Assembly (NCBI RefSeq): GCF_012273895.1
Contig: NC_052112.1
Span: forward strand, 8,656,102-8,720,101
Length of the DNA: 64,000 nucleotides
Source: Zerene cesonia
Lineage: Eukaryota; Arthropoda; Insecta; Lepidoptera; Pieridae
Reading direction: 5' to 3'
A program made the position numbers and the translations under genes. Below, piece by piece: positions 45,319-59,022 of the stretch. Positions within the stretch are counted from its first letter, which is position 1; every line of letters starts with the position of its first letter. The notes under the pieces are model-generated. The model had not been told where the DNA came from and searched no databases. It was given only the letters and a program-made list of their open reading frames with translations.

Positions 45319-45325
45319 TTGTGTG
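45267..45325. repeat. (GT)n microsatellite with GC variants
   Basis: About 59 bp of GTGT and GTGC units. Confidence 0.95.
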
Positions 45326-48300
45326 AAGTGTGGAGCTCTTTTTCGAAATTTATAATGAATATGTAGTAAATTTAATAATATAGATATTATGTTGTATTGT
45401 AATATAGATATGCTACCTGTACTATCTGTATCCCCACGTAAGTCCAAAAGATTGGGTGTTTTTCTTCTGAAAATCCCGAATATTATATAACAATATCAAT
45501 AATTGTTCCTTTGAACGCGCCGATCTCAGAATATACTCGTTCGAATTGAATATTATAATGGGTATTTATGTAAAAATCGGCGTCTCGATACAACATACAG
45601 TTTTAGATATTATATAATATATAGAAGGGTATTAATCCGAATCATACAAACTACAATAAATATAGAATAATTATTACATTATGATGTTACAAAAATTTGT
45701 ATATTAGCGACGCATCTACGGCCCGAATTTGATATGAAAAGCGAAATTATATGTTAAACCCGATTCGTATAATGGGGCACTTCTCCAGTTCAGCGCTTAC
45801 ATCGGATTTCTTTTATCTCGAATCAAAGTTTTTGTCCTACTTCCGAAATTGGCACATTTACTCCACAAGAGTAATAGTTGGGTACTTTTTTTCCTTTACT
45901 GGGGTCTGCGCGTTATTGAAAATAATTACTACTAATAATATTATTTTATATCATCTTTGATATAAAATAGCAAAAAGGATACATTGTATCTATAAATGAA
46001 TGAATATAAAACATTTTGAATCCATTACACCAATATATTCGCAAAATAAAACTCTGTATCTTATAATTATTAAAACGCGTGCTTCATAAGTCTTTTTTTT
46101 TTAAAGTGCTTGAAAGACCTTGGCCACTAACCCCAGTCAATAACCAGTTGATTGTCATACTATACAATTTTATTGACGACTAGAAAAATATGTAACAATC
46201 AATACCAATGTGGTGAGACAGTAGACAATAGATGAAGGGTATTTGTTTTCAACATCACAATTAGGTGAGCCACAAAAAAACAAATAATTTTAAAGGGAAG
46301 TTGGAAAAAAAACAGCTTAATAGCATTACTTTCTTTATGTAGCAAGTACTTGTAATATTGTGTTATTTTAGGATTAGGTTTTGTCACGGTTCACCCCTTT
46401 GGGACCCAATCAATATGACATAAGTCGATAGGCACCGTTATTACGCGACCTTCAGAAATTTTAACCATATTCCCCAGACTGACATTGTCACGTGGCTAAT
46501 ATTTGTATATTGACTTTAATAAGAAATTTTATCGAAGACATCACTATAATGAACCATAACATTTTATATTTGAAGTTTAGATGTCTATGCTATATTCGCT
46601 TTAATCTAAATAAAGAAATTGTTTAGATAATGGAACATAATATTCATAAAATAATCCAAAAAATAATAAAAAATGGCTTTTAAAAATGTCTGATATATAT
46701 AATGTATAAAGTGTGGCAGACCGCAAAAATCACAAGACGGAGTGATGGGTGTCGTTTATTAAATCATATATTCCAACTATGATTGAAGAATTTATTCTGA
46801 AGGAGATAAGAACTAATATGACGCAGTCACGAAGATATTTATGTTTTCTTTTTCCTTCGTATTAATTTTGTATATTCTCAACACAAACTACTCTATGTAT
46901 TGAAGCATATCATAAACTATCTATGGTTTACTTTAATACAATTACGTATTGATAATGCTGCCTCAGAGATCACTAAACAAGTTCTTCCAAACATATGTAA
47001 AGGCTATCAGTATATTCATTAAAACAATATAATGAACCAAGATACTAAAGTAGACCTACGAATTATCCTTCCTAACTTTTAACTTCTGTAACAATAACGT
47101 AGATATTAATCAGGACAGGATTTCACATTTCCCTTTGTGATGTTTAGTTTTGTTAACTTTCTTATTATTTCTATATATACAAAATTAGAGAATGGCGACA
47201 CAGTTTTGAGTTTTAAACGTATCGGTAAACGTAACGTACCACTTAAGCACACATAATAAATCAGAGCGTGAGGTACGTGCCGTCGAATTTCATTTCAGTA
47301 TAATCCACCGAAAAATAATGCATTATATTGTAAAAAAATGTTTAGGATTATTGGTTGGATTATAGTGTAACAGATTATACAATCTTACGGTGAAGTCATA
47401 TTGATTCAATCCATTAATACATTGTCTTTGCTAGTAAGCGCTCCGACCTACATTAGGTTTAAAGTAGTATTTATGAAGATAGTGAGGATAGGAGTCTTTT
47501 GTCGCCGCATTTACCTCTTTATGCTGCTGACCACTTGCTATGTTTCATGTTTCATTTATAGTGAAATACATATTATGATTTTTGTAGAAAAAAAAAGTTT
47601 CTTTTTGTATGTAAATGCAATCGTTCTAGTGTCTAGACTACCACATTTATATCGCTAAAATTGCCAATTTTCCACTTAAATGGTGCCATATGAAATTGCT
47701 TTATTGCGAGCCCTCGTAGAGACCAAGACAAACTCACCGTGAAAGAGGTATCGTTGCTTTTCGTATTGGCGGAGGAATAATGCCTTTATTCTTGCGTTTC
47801 ATTGGCTATTTCGATTTCTGTATCACAATGGGCATGATAAAATTTGCTGGGTTATATACGCGGATGTTAGAAAGGGATAAATATAAATTTGGATCGTCTT
47901 ACTAGAATTCCGTATCGAAAGAGTTAAAAGAATCCTATTACTTTATAATTAAATATCGAGCTTAAGCATTGGTTTACATGTTTATGAATTGGATGGGCGA
48001 TCAATTTCTTTTGCAGTTAGTCTTTTAGCTTGTTTGTACAGAAACTCTATGTCAAGCGATTGACTCGTAAATGACCCATACTTTTTGTATTCAGTTGGCG
48101 AATATTAAAAATTAAAAATTTGTTTTTATTGACATACAATGGGATATTTTAGTCAGAATACCTGCGTATTATATGGCTAGAAGAATATTTTATTATTCCT
48201 GCAGCATATATTATTAATTTTCTGTGATTTATTACTATTTGCTACCCATTAACTATTGCTATCTAACCTACGTCGAAGGATTGAGCTAGAAAGGGTAAGG

Positions 48301-50244
48301 AAGAGGAAACGGTTCTCCAGCTCCCACATTCAATCTCTCCCACAAATAAATATTTTCCCGTGGTTTATAACGCAATCCAAAAACGATACAAAAACGTTTT
48401 AAACCCTTTATTTTTGATTCATCCAAACAATTGAATTCCCAAGGTATGCCGACCCGCAGCGCACAATACCATGTGATTAATTCGCAATGATTCAGGAAGA
48501 TTTGACCGTTGCCGCTGATCGAATAGACGGGTCACTGCGCTTGATAATTTGGCAATTTTTCCCGTTTTCATCCTGCATCACGGCGATGTTCAATAGCCCT
48601 AACTTTATAACTTTGAAGGGTTGTAAGAGTTAGAATATTATTTATATTGTTTATTTTTATTGCAGTTTTTAACTAGATACGAACAGAAAACTTACTATAC
48701 TATTGTATGTTATCGTGTGTTGAATTTATGAATAAATTAATCTACTTAAAACAATAATATTTTTCAGTAGTATAGGCATGAAGCACAGCCAAACAGAAGT
48801 AATTACTTTTACCTTTATAATATTGCTAATACATTTAATACAATTAAGACACCTTCTCAATTTGATCAGTGCTATTTTTTGTTAAATATACCTAATACGA
48901 TGAAAGGATTATATTTATAATCTTAAATGTAACTCAATTAATTTAAACATAACGCCTTTGTGTATATCTAACCCCACCTTCCATAATAACAAAGACCAAA
49001 GTAAAACAATTTCAAAAAGCCACAACGTCGAATGTGTATAACGGTAAATCGGCCTTAAAATTCCTAACACTTAAAAAGCATTCCCACCGAGTTTACCTGA
49101 AGCCTTTAAACTTTAATGGGCTAAAGTGTTCCCAAGACAAAACTTGCACGCGGCAATTTTATTTTACACTACAACCTATATAGTGTTCTTCAAACGCTTA
49201 GTCCGACGCTTTTAACTACAAACAACGTGGAACTTTATCTTACACCTTGTGATTAGACCGTGTTTTGTTGGAAACTTCGTTCATTTCGATCGTAAAAAGG
49301 AGAAACGTGGAGGGTAAAATAAAAGGGACTTTTCACCTAATGAGATAATCGTTTTGTTTTACTTCACCGTCCTGTAATGCTCTCGAGTCTTATTATTGCA
49401 AGCCCAAAAGTGCTACGCAAATACAAAATGAAGGGTCTTTTAGCATATTTTTGAATTAGACAGATTATAATTATATTTAAACATTTGTAGATTCATTCAG
49501 TTTTGTATTCAACACATACCTGGCTTTGAATTTTAAAATGAATTAGTAATATATCGATAGTTCGCATAAAGGATAATCAATACAAGAAACATCCCACAGC
49601 CAGGCAAATTCGCAAATGAAATTGTGCGACAGTCTAATAAAAAATAAGTTGCCCCACTCGCACAGACTGAATTGACTTCCCAATAACGTTAGGCACATAA
49701 AAACCGTTGAGCAATTCATTTCACAGGTTATAGGTGTGGTAATAAGACGAATTTGGCGCGTTATACTGTCGAAAAGGTCGGCGCGTGAGGTAATGGTCTG
49801 AATTTAGTTTTACGGGACGGTTCTATCTTGAGGTCTTCTAAGTTACTTCGAAGGATGATAATTGTCTAGTTTCGGAATGGTTTTGCAAATAAAATCTTAT
49901 CATTACACATTAGTAAAAAGTGTGTTAGAAGCTTTGTTTTAATCGATGTATTTGTATCTGAAATTTTTAACAATTTTGACAGAGGCCTATGGTGAGATGG
50001 CCAGCATCATCATCAACATAAATAGCCCATATAGGTTATATAATCCAGGTTCTAAAATGTTAATATTAATAAATTAGTTTTATAGAAAAAAATTGTAACA
50101 TTTTTATACTTCATGATATCTATTTATATACTCGAAGTTTTATAAACTGAAACCCAAAAATTAATACAAGAAAGGAAGTGTACAATATACCTACATGTAT
50201 TTTTAACGTTAAATTATTCTTTTTACAACAAATGTCACAAAATG
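45326..50244. other. Unassigned DNA, about 4.9 kb
   Basis: Only short motif-free frames (for example 45751-45960, 46199-46387, 47401-47658). 48270-48360 has a faint SINE-body word (AGAAAGGGTAAGGAAGAGGA). 48950-49800 is less AT-rich and free of recognised repeats, so it may be single-copy sequence. No gene recognised. Confidence 0.35.
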
Positions 50245-50395
50245 AAATGGAACTAAATGACAAAAATCCTATCAAAAACATAAAGAATCACAACAATTGA
50301 TTGAAAGCGGAGTTATCCAGTAACAAAACAAAGAATACATTCGAATTGAGAACCTACTTCGTTTTTATGAACGTCGGTTAATAACATTCGCTCCA
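50245..50395 (-). repeat. ACCGACTTCAAAA-family repeat, diverged
   Basis: ATACATTCGAATTGAGAACC, TACTTCGTTTTTATGAACGT then CGGTTA. Confidence 0.5.
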
Positions 50396-51519
50396 CTACA
50401 TTAGGTTGTTCCATTTTATCTGTCGTATCTGAGTACATATATTTAATCTAATACCTTAAGCCATGAGCTCAGTTATTGTATAAAATCTAGCATTACGAAT
50501 ATACTAAATTTTAATAAGCTTCATAAAGACTAGTGTTATAATACACTGGAAATATATTGTATCATTTTAGAATTTAAATGGAATAGTTGAGACACATTTG
50601 CTTTATTATAACAATAATATAATTTATCTCAGACACACCAACCCAAACAGAATACGTTAGTATGCATAACTTATATTTATGATAGTATACATGTGTATAC
50701 TTAAGTGTGTTAAGTATGTACTTAACAATATTAGATACTGAATGCTCTTTAATGCTAGAACAGCACTATCACTAGGCACATGACCACCTGCTTAGTGCCA
50801 CAATAAGGTCATGAGCGTCAGATAGCATGTATAAAATGCTGTTGGAACTATCATAAAAGCAACGCTTCATAGAGACAGATCGCTTCCGCAAGATTGCTTA
50901 TTGTTGTTTATATAACGTCTTTTTTAAAATAATGAAACCGTAAAAAAATTTATTAATATTTGCTAAAGATAATATGGATTAGAACCATTTCATAATCATA
51001 CAATTATAAGTTGTGTTGTGTGAATAAATAAATTATTATAACATAATCCTGAAAATATAGCCCTCCTTTGTAACAATCCTTGATAAAATCTATGATCACT
51101 ACGTAATAGATAGACGGCTAGTATATGTATCTCCTTCAAAATAACCGCACATACGAAGTTCGAACCTGAAGTAATTCCACGAAAGAAAGCCAAAAACGGA
51201 GGCCATAGTTACATAGTAATTTTGTTGTTGTGTTGAAGATCTCACATTAGGTGCACTTTCCTCCTATTGATACTTATCGTGTTATCACATCGCTGAAGAT
51301 AATGGCCGCACCTTCTTTTATTTACGAATACTGTCGGTAATATAACTCGTTTATGTAGCGAATTCATTTGGCAATACTTCATATGATCGTAATAATCTTT
51401 TTATGGGGTCGGATGTCGTATTTTCGGCTTTTTTTTTATAATATGAATAAGTATCACATCATTGAGTAATCGTACGGTATGTATACAAAGTTGGTTCTTA
51501 AATAACCTGAGTGAAGCAA
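50396..51519. other. Unassigned DNA
   Basis: A 65-codon minus frame (50996-51193) without a motif. Nothing else recognised. Confidence 0.35.
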
Positions 51520-51665
51520 GCAAAGATTTTTAAATGGAGCTGTAGTTTGTTTGAACGCGTTTATCTCAGGAACACCTAGACCGATTTAAAAAATTTCACC
51601 TTTGTATGTAATACCTGAGTGGTACAGAATTAATAATATCTACCAAGTACCAAGCCGGGGCGGAC
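51520..51665 (+). mobile_element. Helitron-like fragment (GGGGCGGACCGCTAG family)
   Basis: TTGTTTGAACGCGTTTATCT, CAGGAACACCTAGACCGATT and AAGCCGGGGCGGACC, matching the order at 57372-57508. Confidence 0.55.
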
Positions 51666-51828
51666 CAAAAACGCTTATTTTTATCAATAAATATGTTTTC
51701 ATATTTGTACAGGATATGTTTTTATTTGGTTCTCAAAGTTCAAATATATGCAAATAAGTTTAGGATGATGTTTTTCTTGTAATACAATTTCTCGAAACTG
51801 TGTACGTTTGGATTATGTGAATACAAGA

Positions 51829-52075
51829 CGCTCGTCCCGGCTCCGTCCGGATATCAAGATTCCTGTTTTATCCCAAGGGAGCATTTAATCGGGGAAAAAA
51901 GTATCCTTTCACCCAAGTCATGTCATATCCTGTCTGTACGCCAAATTCCATCAAAAATTAAAATCAGTTTCACCCAAGCCATGTATGCCAAATTCCATCA
52001 AAAATCAGTAGCTTCATCCCGATTGACGATCCAACATCCAAACAACCAAACTTTCACATTTACAATATTAGTGTA
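51829..52075 (-). mobile_element. Helitron-like repeat (CTCGTCCCGG family)
   Basis: GACGCTCGTCCCGGCTCCGT, CCGGATATCAAGATTCCTGT and ATCCCAAGGGAGCATTTAAT. Part of the middle (CACCCAAG, GCCAAATTCCATCAAAAAT) is duplicated at about 51910-51960 and 51970-52008. Confidence 0.65.
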
Positions 52076-53152
52076 ATAGTGTAATAATAATATTTTACAC
52101 ACTGTTCTTAATTTTTACGCTACACAAAAACAATCACTTTTCCAACAAATTTTCATCTATAACTATTTCGGATTTAAATTAAAAACTTAATAATTCAACT
52201 AAAAGCCACACATGTAATAGTTTAATTATGTTATTGTAATAAATGATAACTATATAAGATTGAAGAGAAATTAGCAAAGCCAATAAAAATTCTTTTACAA
52301 TACCAGGTCCGATAATAAAACCGGAACCGAAACAAATTTCAACAAAATTAAATAGAGTAATAAGCCTAATCAAATACCAAACACAATGAACCAACATATG
52401 TCTGTTATAAAGCAATAAGGTCGATTATACGAAGCATCCGAATTTCCGAACTTACGAATTCAATAAAAGATAATGAGATACACAATAAGCCATATAAGAA
52501 CAGCCATATAATGATTACTCTTCGAGGTTTATTTATTTTCTTCGTCGGAAGCAATAAGCATGGAGGTTTTATTATTCATTCTTGCGGATTATTTGTTGAT
52601 AAACAAACATGAATTTCGACTTTTGCATTTGGAATATTGTTTGTAAGGTTTACTTTCGAGTTTGAATTGATTTGATTTAGATGTGTATTACATCTTGTTT
52701 ATTAGCGTATGGTTTCTATAGGAACGCGAGACAATAATTTATTGCTTTCTATTTCTATTTCTTGGATACGAAACTGTATTTCAATAGAACGAGAGAATAA
52801 ATTTAGAACCGGATAATTAGTAAAACATTATTATTACTGTTCATGTAAAATGTGCGATCGTATGCTGTGATTAACTGATAAAATTATCAAACAGTTATTT
52901 TGACGCATCGTATTTTATTATTAAAGATTAAGAAAAGTTTAAAAATAGAATATTTTGCTTTAAATACGTTTTATTACACATCATAAATTAAAAGTATAAG
53001 TTTGAAGGATAAAGGAAAAAACAAGGAAAAGGATTGCTTGTACAACTAACATAATCGCAAAGAATTTTCATACGCTAGAAAATTGGGTAATTATTGATTT
53101 CGTGCCATTCAAAATTATGACATTTACAACTTATTACTTAAGTAACAACTTA
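52076..53152. other. Unassigned AT-rich DNA
   Basis: A 78-codon minus frame (52179-52415) rich in L, I and Y has no domain. Nothing else recognised. Confidence 0.35.
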
Positions 53153-53220
53153 TCATCATCATCATCATCATCAGCCTATATTTGTTCCCACTGCTGGGAC
53201 ACAGGCCTCCTATGAAGGTT
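53153..53220 (-). mobile_element. (ATG)n-type SINE, 3' end only
   Basis: (CAT)n, then AGCCTATATTTGTTCCCACT, GCTGGGACACAGGCCTCCTA and TGAAGG. Confidence 0.7.
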
Positions 53221-53502
53221 ACTTATGTCGAATCTAAGTTTATTGCTCTTTCTTTTGGGTTCTTAGTTTTTATTTTATTTTATAGAATTAAACGAAAATG
53301 CAATCGAATCAAACGTATTATCCATAGTAACAAAAAGCATTCAATACAGCATTAAATGCAATACTCGTCCCACATAAATGTATTGGAAAATTTACTTTCA
53401 GAAGCTGTGGCGGCCATATTGAATTTGCGATATGGCTCGTTGAAACATGGATTTTATTACGTTATTCGATTTTTGATTCAGCAATAACAATTCAATTAAG
53501 AA

Positions 53503-53770
53503 TTAGATCACTGGTTAGGATTTCGGACTCCAATCAAAAAGTCGACAGTTCGAACCCAGACGAGCTTTCAGGAAATAAATAGATTTTTCAGCACACTATA
53601 CTCGTATACGTCACCACTGCTCGAAATGGCGAAGGAAAACAATGTGATGAAACCGGCATTTCAAAAAATCGAAAATTCGACGGCATATGTCTGCCAACAT
53701 GCACTTGTCCAACGCGGCCTTTATCCCTGAAGTGGAAACAAATATCATGTATTTTATGATGATGATCACC
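53503..53770 (+). mobile_element. (ATG)n-tailed SINE with tRNA-derived head
   Basis: The head has TGGTTAGGATTTCGGACTCC and the B box AGTTCGAACCC (about 53548-53558). The body has GTCACCACTGCTCGAAATGG and GATGAAACCGGCATTTC, and the tail is TGATGATGATC. It is the only copy in the window with a head. It stands inverted relative to the fragment 280 bp upstream. Confidence 0.65.
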
Positions 53771-54200
53771 TAGCGACTTGCAATAACTTTAATAAATAAA
53801 CTTACAGCGATAGGATTTAATTTATTCTAAAATCCATCCATCTATAAGATCTTGATAGCTTTAATGAAAACGATTTAGAACTAGTAACTGAAAAGTATAA
53901 AAAATGTATTTTAATACCAAAATCCGTATTATTTATAAAGCACATATAACAAGATCTTCATACAGCCATAATTCAGCGTCGGTCCGTTTCTGAGCTCAGG
54001 TGCGGCACTTAGTTATAGCCTCTCGGACAAGCAATGTTGCCAGCTTTTCAATAATGAATACCTCATTATTTATATAATAACTCTAAACATTTGAAGCGTT
54101 TTCTTGCAATTAAAATTTAACGTTTATTTCCGATTGCCTTGTAACTTCTATTAATTAAATGACATGTTAGAAATCTACGCTTTTTAAATTATGATATAAT
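53771..54200. other. Unassigned DNA
   Basis: No feature recognised. Confidence 0.4.
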
Positions 54201-54385
54201 ATCTGCGCCCCGCAGTTTCACACGCGTAAGTCCGTATCCCGGAGGAATATCGGGATAAAAAGTTGCCTATATGTTATTTCAATGTCCAGCTGTCTACGCA
54301 CCAAATTTCATTGCAATCGGTTCAGTAGTTTTTGCGTAAAATAGTGACAAACACAGACACTTTCGCGTTTATAATATTAGTAGGA
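54201..54385 (-). mobile_element. Lep1-like Helitron-like element, CTAG end lost
   Basis: ATCTGCGCCCCGCAGTTTCA to GTTTATAATATTAGTAGGA, followed by AGGATA. Confidence 0.75.
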
Positions 54386-55416
54386 AGGATATAGAATCAT
54401 TAAAATTCTTCATTTATATATGAGTGATGCACACCGTAACAATGGTAGCAAAATTTACGAATGATTCGGACACTCGATTGTAATTTAATTGATGAATTAA
54501 GATTTGTTACTTCATCAACTGATACTGATGACTCTGCTCATGATCCGCGTACGTTAGATATATTAAAAACCAATCCTACCTGGATTTAAAAAAAATCTTA
54601 GATATGGAATCATATCATTATCGGTCAGCGATTGTCTCATCAAAATCAATGCAGTATATATAGTCATTTACTTAAATGGATACATGTGCTTCGATAATTC
54701 ACGAAGTCTAAAAATATGAAAAAATAAAAAATCTACCAAAAAATAAGATTATAATCATTAATATAAAATGCACCTTCAACAATGTACCAATGTACTTTGT
54801 AAATCGATTTATTCTAAACGACACCTATAAAGCGTTACTAACTAACAATGAAAGACTTAATTCAACAAAACGTTATATGAAGAAAAACATAACATGTACA
54901 CAATTTGCCCATAATATGGGAAATATTCCATGCGTCTGATGTGTTTTACCATTATTCAGGTCACGCATTCTCCTAATTTCCCGACATTCATACAGCCTGA
55001 TGTTTCTTGTACTGTTTGAGGTTTATGGAAGATTTTAAGTTATGCGCATGTTTCATGCGATATGCCTTGTATAATGGGAAGATAAATTGCCTTATTTCTT
55101 CCCTTAATTTGATATGTGTAGGTTAAAGTGTTCACAGAATATTAAAAACGAGTGAAAGTTTAAGAGATTAATTATACTTTCTCAGCCTTATTTTATACTC
55201 CTTTTAAGGGCCTTATGAGAAGATAGACTCTAGTATTTTTATTAATTCCAGCTTGATATTTAATTCTTATTTAATAATTTACATATTTAACAAATACTTA
55301 CTAGTATATAATTTCTAAATTCTTGTTTGTCCTCTTTCGTCCAATACGCAACCAACGGTCTAACGGAATTATATTATATCACCTGCATAAGAAAATCACA
55401 GATAGCTTAGCTATTG
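54386..55416. other. Unassigned AT-rich DNA
   Basis: No feature recognised. Confidence 0.4.
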
Positions 55417-55495
55417 TTGAGAAAGAAATCTTGACAGACAGACGGACAGATGGACAACGAAGAAATCCTGTGACAGGAAGATACAGAACCCTTTA
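55417..55495 (+). repeat. Interspersed repeat with CAGA core
   Basis: AAATCTTGACAGACAGACGG, ACAGATGGACAACGAAGAAA and ATACAGAACCCTTT, in the order of a repeat frequent in Lepidoptera (recall). Confidence 0.5.
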
Positions 55496-57371
55496 AACAG
55501 AAAGATTGCTATTTAAGGAGATTCGAGAACATCCATAAAGTACCGCTTTTTGCTATTTTATTTTAAATCTTAATCTTTAATATTAACGAGGCATTTTTAT
55601 TTATATAAAATTAATAAAATAATACAGAACCGCGAATATTCTTCTAATTGTATGTAGATTGTATCATACCGATATAATCTTAATACACACATTTTTCTCC
55701 GAATTGATCTTAGATGTATCAAATACAAAATAAGGTGTGAATGAATAAATTCCTATAGTCAAAACCCTCCTAGAACTTGATATTTACAATTAAACTAATC
55801 GTATTTACTCAACTATATACAGTTCACACAATATATTGTAGGAGACATTCCAACCAAATAATAAATACTCCATAGAATATGTAAATAGAGAAAATAAAGC
55901 GATACCATAATTTACTCAAAGCATTACACCAGTATCTGCTCCTATTAAAATGCACGGCACGCAACGATCGCAAAAAGCTTGCACAATACCGACTGTAAAT
56001 TATCAGAAAGTAATACTGCCATAAAATATGTACAATTGTATGGGCACTACTAGCGCTCCGTATTGCGTGCTTAAATCAAAATTATTGTAAAGATGAAGGG
56101 AAATATTGCCCCCTATTATAATAGCTTACAACAGTTTATCACCTTCTTTACATATCTCTAACAGACAATCTAGTGATGAACCAACATAACCTATTCTATA
56201 TACTTTCTCAGAACACAACCTATCTTTGTACCAAATTGCACTCAAATCAATTGAATGGTTTAAGGGTGAAGAAGAGATAATAATAGTAGGATAAGAGTAG
56301 AAATAGGATTTAATAACGGTAGTCTTTTAACATCTAAACAGATTTGATAACCATGTCAAGTTAAAAGCTGTTTAATATGTCATTTTGTAGATCACTTAAT
56401 ATTGAAAGTCACATGCACTGAATAACCAGGCCAGAGAGAGTCCATTCTTGTTACCTTAAATGTTAAGAGCATAGAGTAAATTTATGTAGAGGCTGTATCT
56501 ATTTAAGATTTCGTGGTAATTTTTCGAGTCGTTTAATATAAAATTGTTTTTTTTTATTTTAAATGCTTGTAATGCATAATGAATGAAGGTTTAAATTGGT
56601 TAATTAAATGAAGAATTGCATGATATACTCGTATATTGTGATATTATCTTCGACAAATTAAGTGTAATTAATATTGAAACGTATGATTTGCTTAAAATGT
56701 AAATATATATGTAATATGGTAATGACACTACAGTATTCTCGTGTAGGTAACCTTAATATGAAAGTATTTTTTAATATAATAGAAAATCAGAAATATTTAA
56801 AAATCGAGTCAACGAGGCGTCGAAAATTTTGTCCATCTCAAGAAAAAGCAAACTGTATGAAAATAAGTTTGAAAATAAATTACGAGTACAAACCTCCACA
56901 AACCGAGGCTGACCCTCTATCAAGCTTAGATTAATATGTATTAAATTATAATTCATATTAGACGTCTATTCCCAAAGCCTCTATACGCAGCTCCTCTGTG
57001 CCCGTCCTCTGTCCTCTAGCCACAAATTCAAGTCGTTCATAAAAGCTTCCCACATCGTTAGCGCTACTTCACGTTGTGACATTTTTATGTAGAAAAGGTT
57101 AATTTCACTCTTTAAATCTACTTTCGCAAACTTTTAAGGGGCTTACCGCGGCATTATTTTTCGTTTTGTACTTTGATACTTTGGCATTTTATCGTGTTGT
57201 ATTTTAACTTATGTATTTACATATTTTTGATATTCTAATAACTTAAAATATACTAAAGGAACGAAAAATTTAATTTGATATTTATAAACCATATGTATAC
57301 ACCCCTTTCTACGCGCGTCCAGAATATAATAGCGTTCCGCTAAGGCGGGCATTGTGACACTGGCAACACAG
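55496..57371. other. Unassigned AT-rich DNA
   Basis: Short frames at 56674-56934 without motifs. No gene recognised. Confidence 0.35.
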
Positions 57372-57508
57372 TCTAATATTATAAAGCTGAAGAGTTTGCT
57401 TATTTGTTGGAACGCATTAATCTCAGGAACTACTGGTCATACTAACATTTATTGAGGAAGGCTATAGGCTATATATGTACCAGGGGCGAAGCCAGGGCGG
57501 ACCGCTAG
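57372..57508 (+). mobile_element. Helitron-like element (GGGGCGGACCGCTAG family)
   Basis: It starts TCTAATATTATAAAGCTGAA and ends GCCAGGGCGGACCGCTAG followed by T, with a TC start and a CTAG end like Lep1. Confidence 0.65.
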
Positions 57509-58628
57509 TCTGTAATACGTGTGTCAGTCCCCTGACTACTTATGTATAGTTTTCCGAATTTATCAAATATAAAAATGCATCTACGATGTCGTGACTGTTT
57601 TGACGACATATTTTTCCTAATAATAAATTATTAGTTTTTTTGATACTAAATCTGTGACACAAACGGTTGTTTATGATTTTATTTATTTATTGGATTATTC
57701 TCTTTAAAAAAATCTATCACAGGTATCATAAAACCTCCTTATAGTGTAGTGGGGTTAAAAGTTTAAATACTTAAAGCAGAAGCTTGTCAACTGTATATCT
57801 CAACACAAAATAGAGCGGTAAGATGTGATATTTAATTATAACTTACTATTATAGATTTTTATCGCAATAGGAAAGCTGCCCTACATACAAACGCGACAGC
57901 TTGACATTTTAGGCGCGAAAAATGTATAAAAAACGTTAAAAATAACGCGGCGAGAAGTGACATTCTCATGAAGTTGTGGGCATAGCTTATCCTTACTTAC
58001 ATAATGTTTCTTTTTCTATAATAGCAATAATAATTGCATTATACGAATTGGTGTGTGACCATAAATTAACAGATTAATAAATAATTATAAATGCGTTTGT
58101 GTGTTTGTGTGGTTGTCTTATTTTTACATTCCTGGGCGATTTTTATGTCTGGAGATAGGAAGGTTGGAGAGTCACATAAGCAATTTTTTATGGCCTTGTA
58201 ACATCGCATCCTAGGGGACTTTGCTTTGACTAAGGAAAGCAAATGTTCCACAAACTTAGATTGACCCTCATACGATACACCCATCAAATGGATTTTCATA
58301 AAGTGCGCCCCAGAGTGGAGCCGGAAAATTAATCACAATTGTTTACAAGCCGGGGCCATAAATTAATGTCTGCCACGTGCCTCGATCCCAAATATTATGT
58401 CGTTAATAATTTACACCGAACACTAAAACGGGTCGAACGGAGTCGGAACACTATAAGTTAGCGGTGTCTATTGTAATATGTACAAAATATTCGTAAAATA
58501 GAAGTTTGGGATTGCTTAAGTTTTTTATTAAAGTAGGTACTAGACATTAGTAGCCAGAATTCTTGGATTGTATCCGAGAAACCATTTGGTGGAGCGATTC
58601 TTTTGGTAAACCAACAAATCTTAATATA
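57509..58628. other. Unassigned DNA
   Basis: A 77-codon minus frame (58066-58299) without a motif. Nothing else recognised. Confidence 0.35.
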
Positions 58629-58824
58629 TCCTACTAATATTATTAATGCGGAAGTTTGTAAGGATGTGTGTGTGTTTGTTGCTCTTTCACGCAAAGACTA
58701 TTCCTTTTTATTTTAATGAAATTTGGTACGTAGACAGCTGGACAACTGGAATAACATATAGGCAACGTTTTATCCCGATATTCCTACGGGATACGGACTT
58801 ACGCGGGTGAAACCGTGTAGCTAG
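58629..58824 (+). mobile_element. Lep1-like Helitron-like element, opposite orientation
   Basis: It starts TCCTACTAATATTATTAATG and ends GGTGAAACCGTGTAGCTAG followed by T. The 3' stem word CGCGGGGCGCAG is damaged to GTGTAG. Confidence 0.82.
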
Positions 58825-58827
58825 TAA

Positions 58828-59022
58828 TATATAAAACGCAAAAAGTGTCTAACTGTCTGATCTATCAACGCACAGGCCAAATTACTTGACCGATCGGACT
58901 AAAATTTGGCATCCAGATTGCCACAAATAAAGGATTTTAAAAAGTCTACCCCCAAGGGAATACAATGGGGCATGCAACACGGCATGTTTTGACCACGTAG
59001 CCAAGAGCTAAACTAGCTAGTA
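58828..59022 (+). mobile_element. Helitron-like element abutting Lep1 (ATCAACGCACA family)
   Basis: It begins TATATAAAACGCAAAAAGTG right after the Lep1-like end, then GATCTATCAACGCACAGGCC and TCGGACTAAAATTTGGCATC, and ends GAGCTAAACTAGCTAGT. A relative is at 63600-63834. Confidence 0.6.

Noticed and set aside
53153..53175. CRISPR-like or satellite array from CAT repeats
   Set aside because: It is a simple SINE tail. No spaced repeat array exists in the window, and the organism is a eukaryote.
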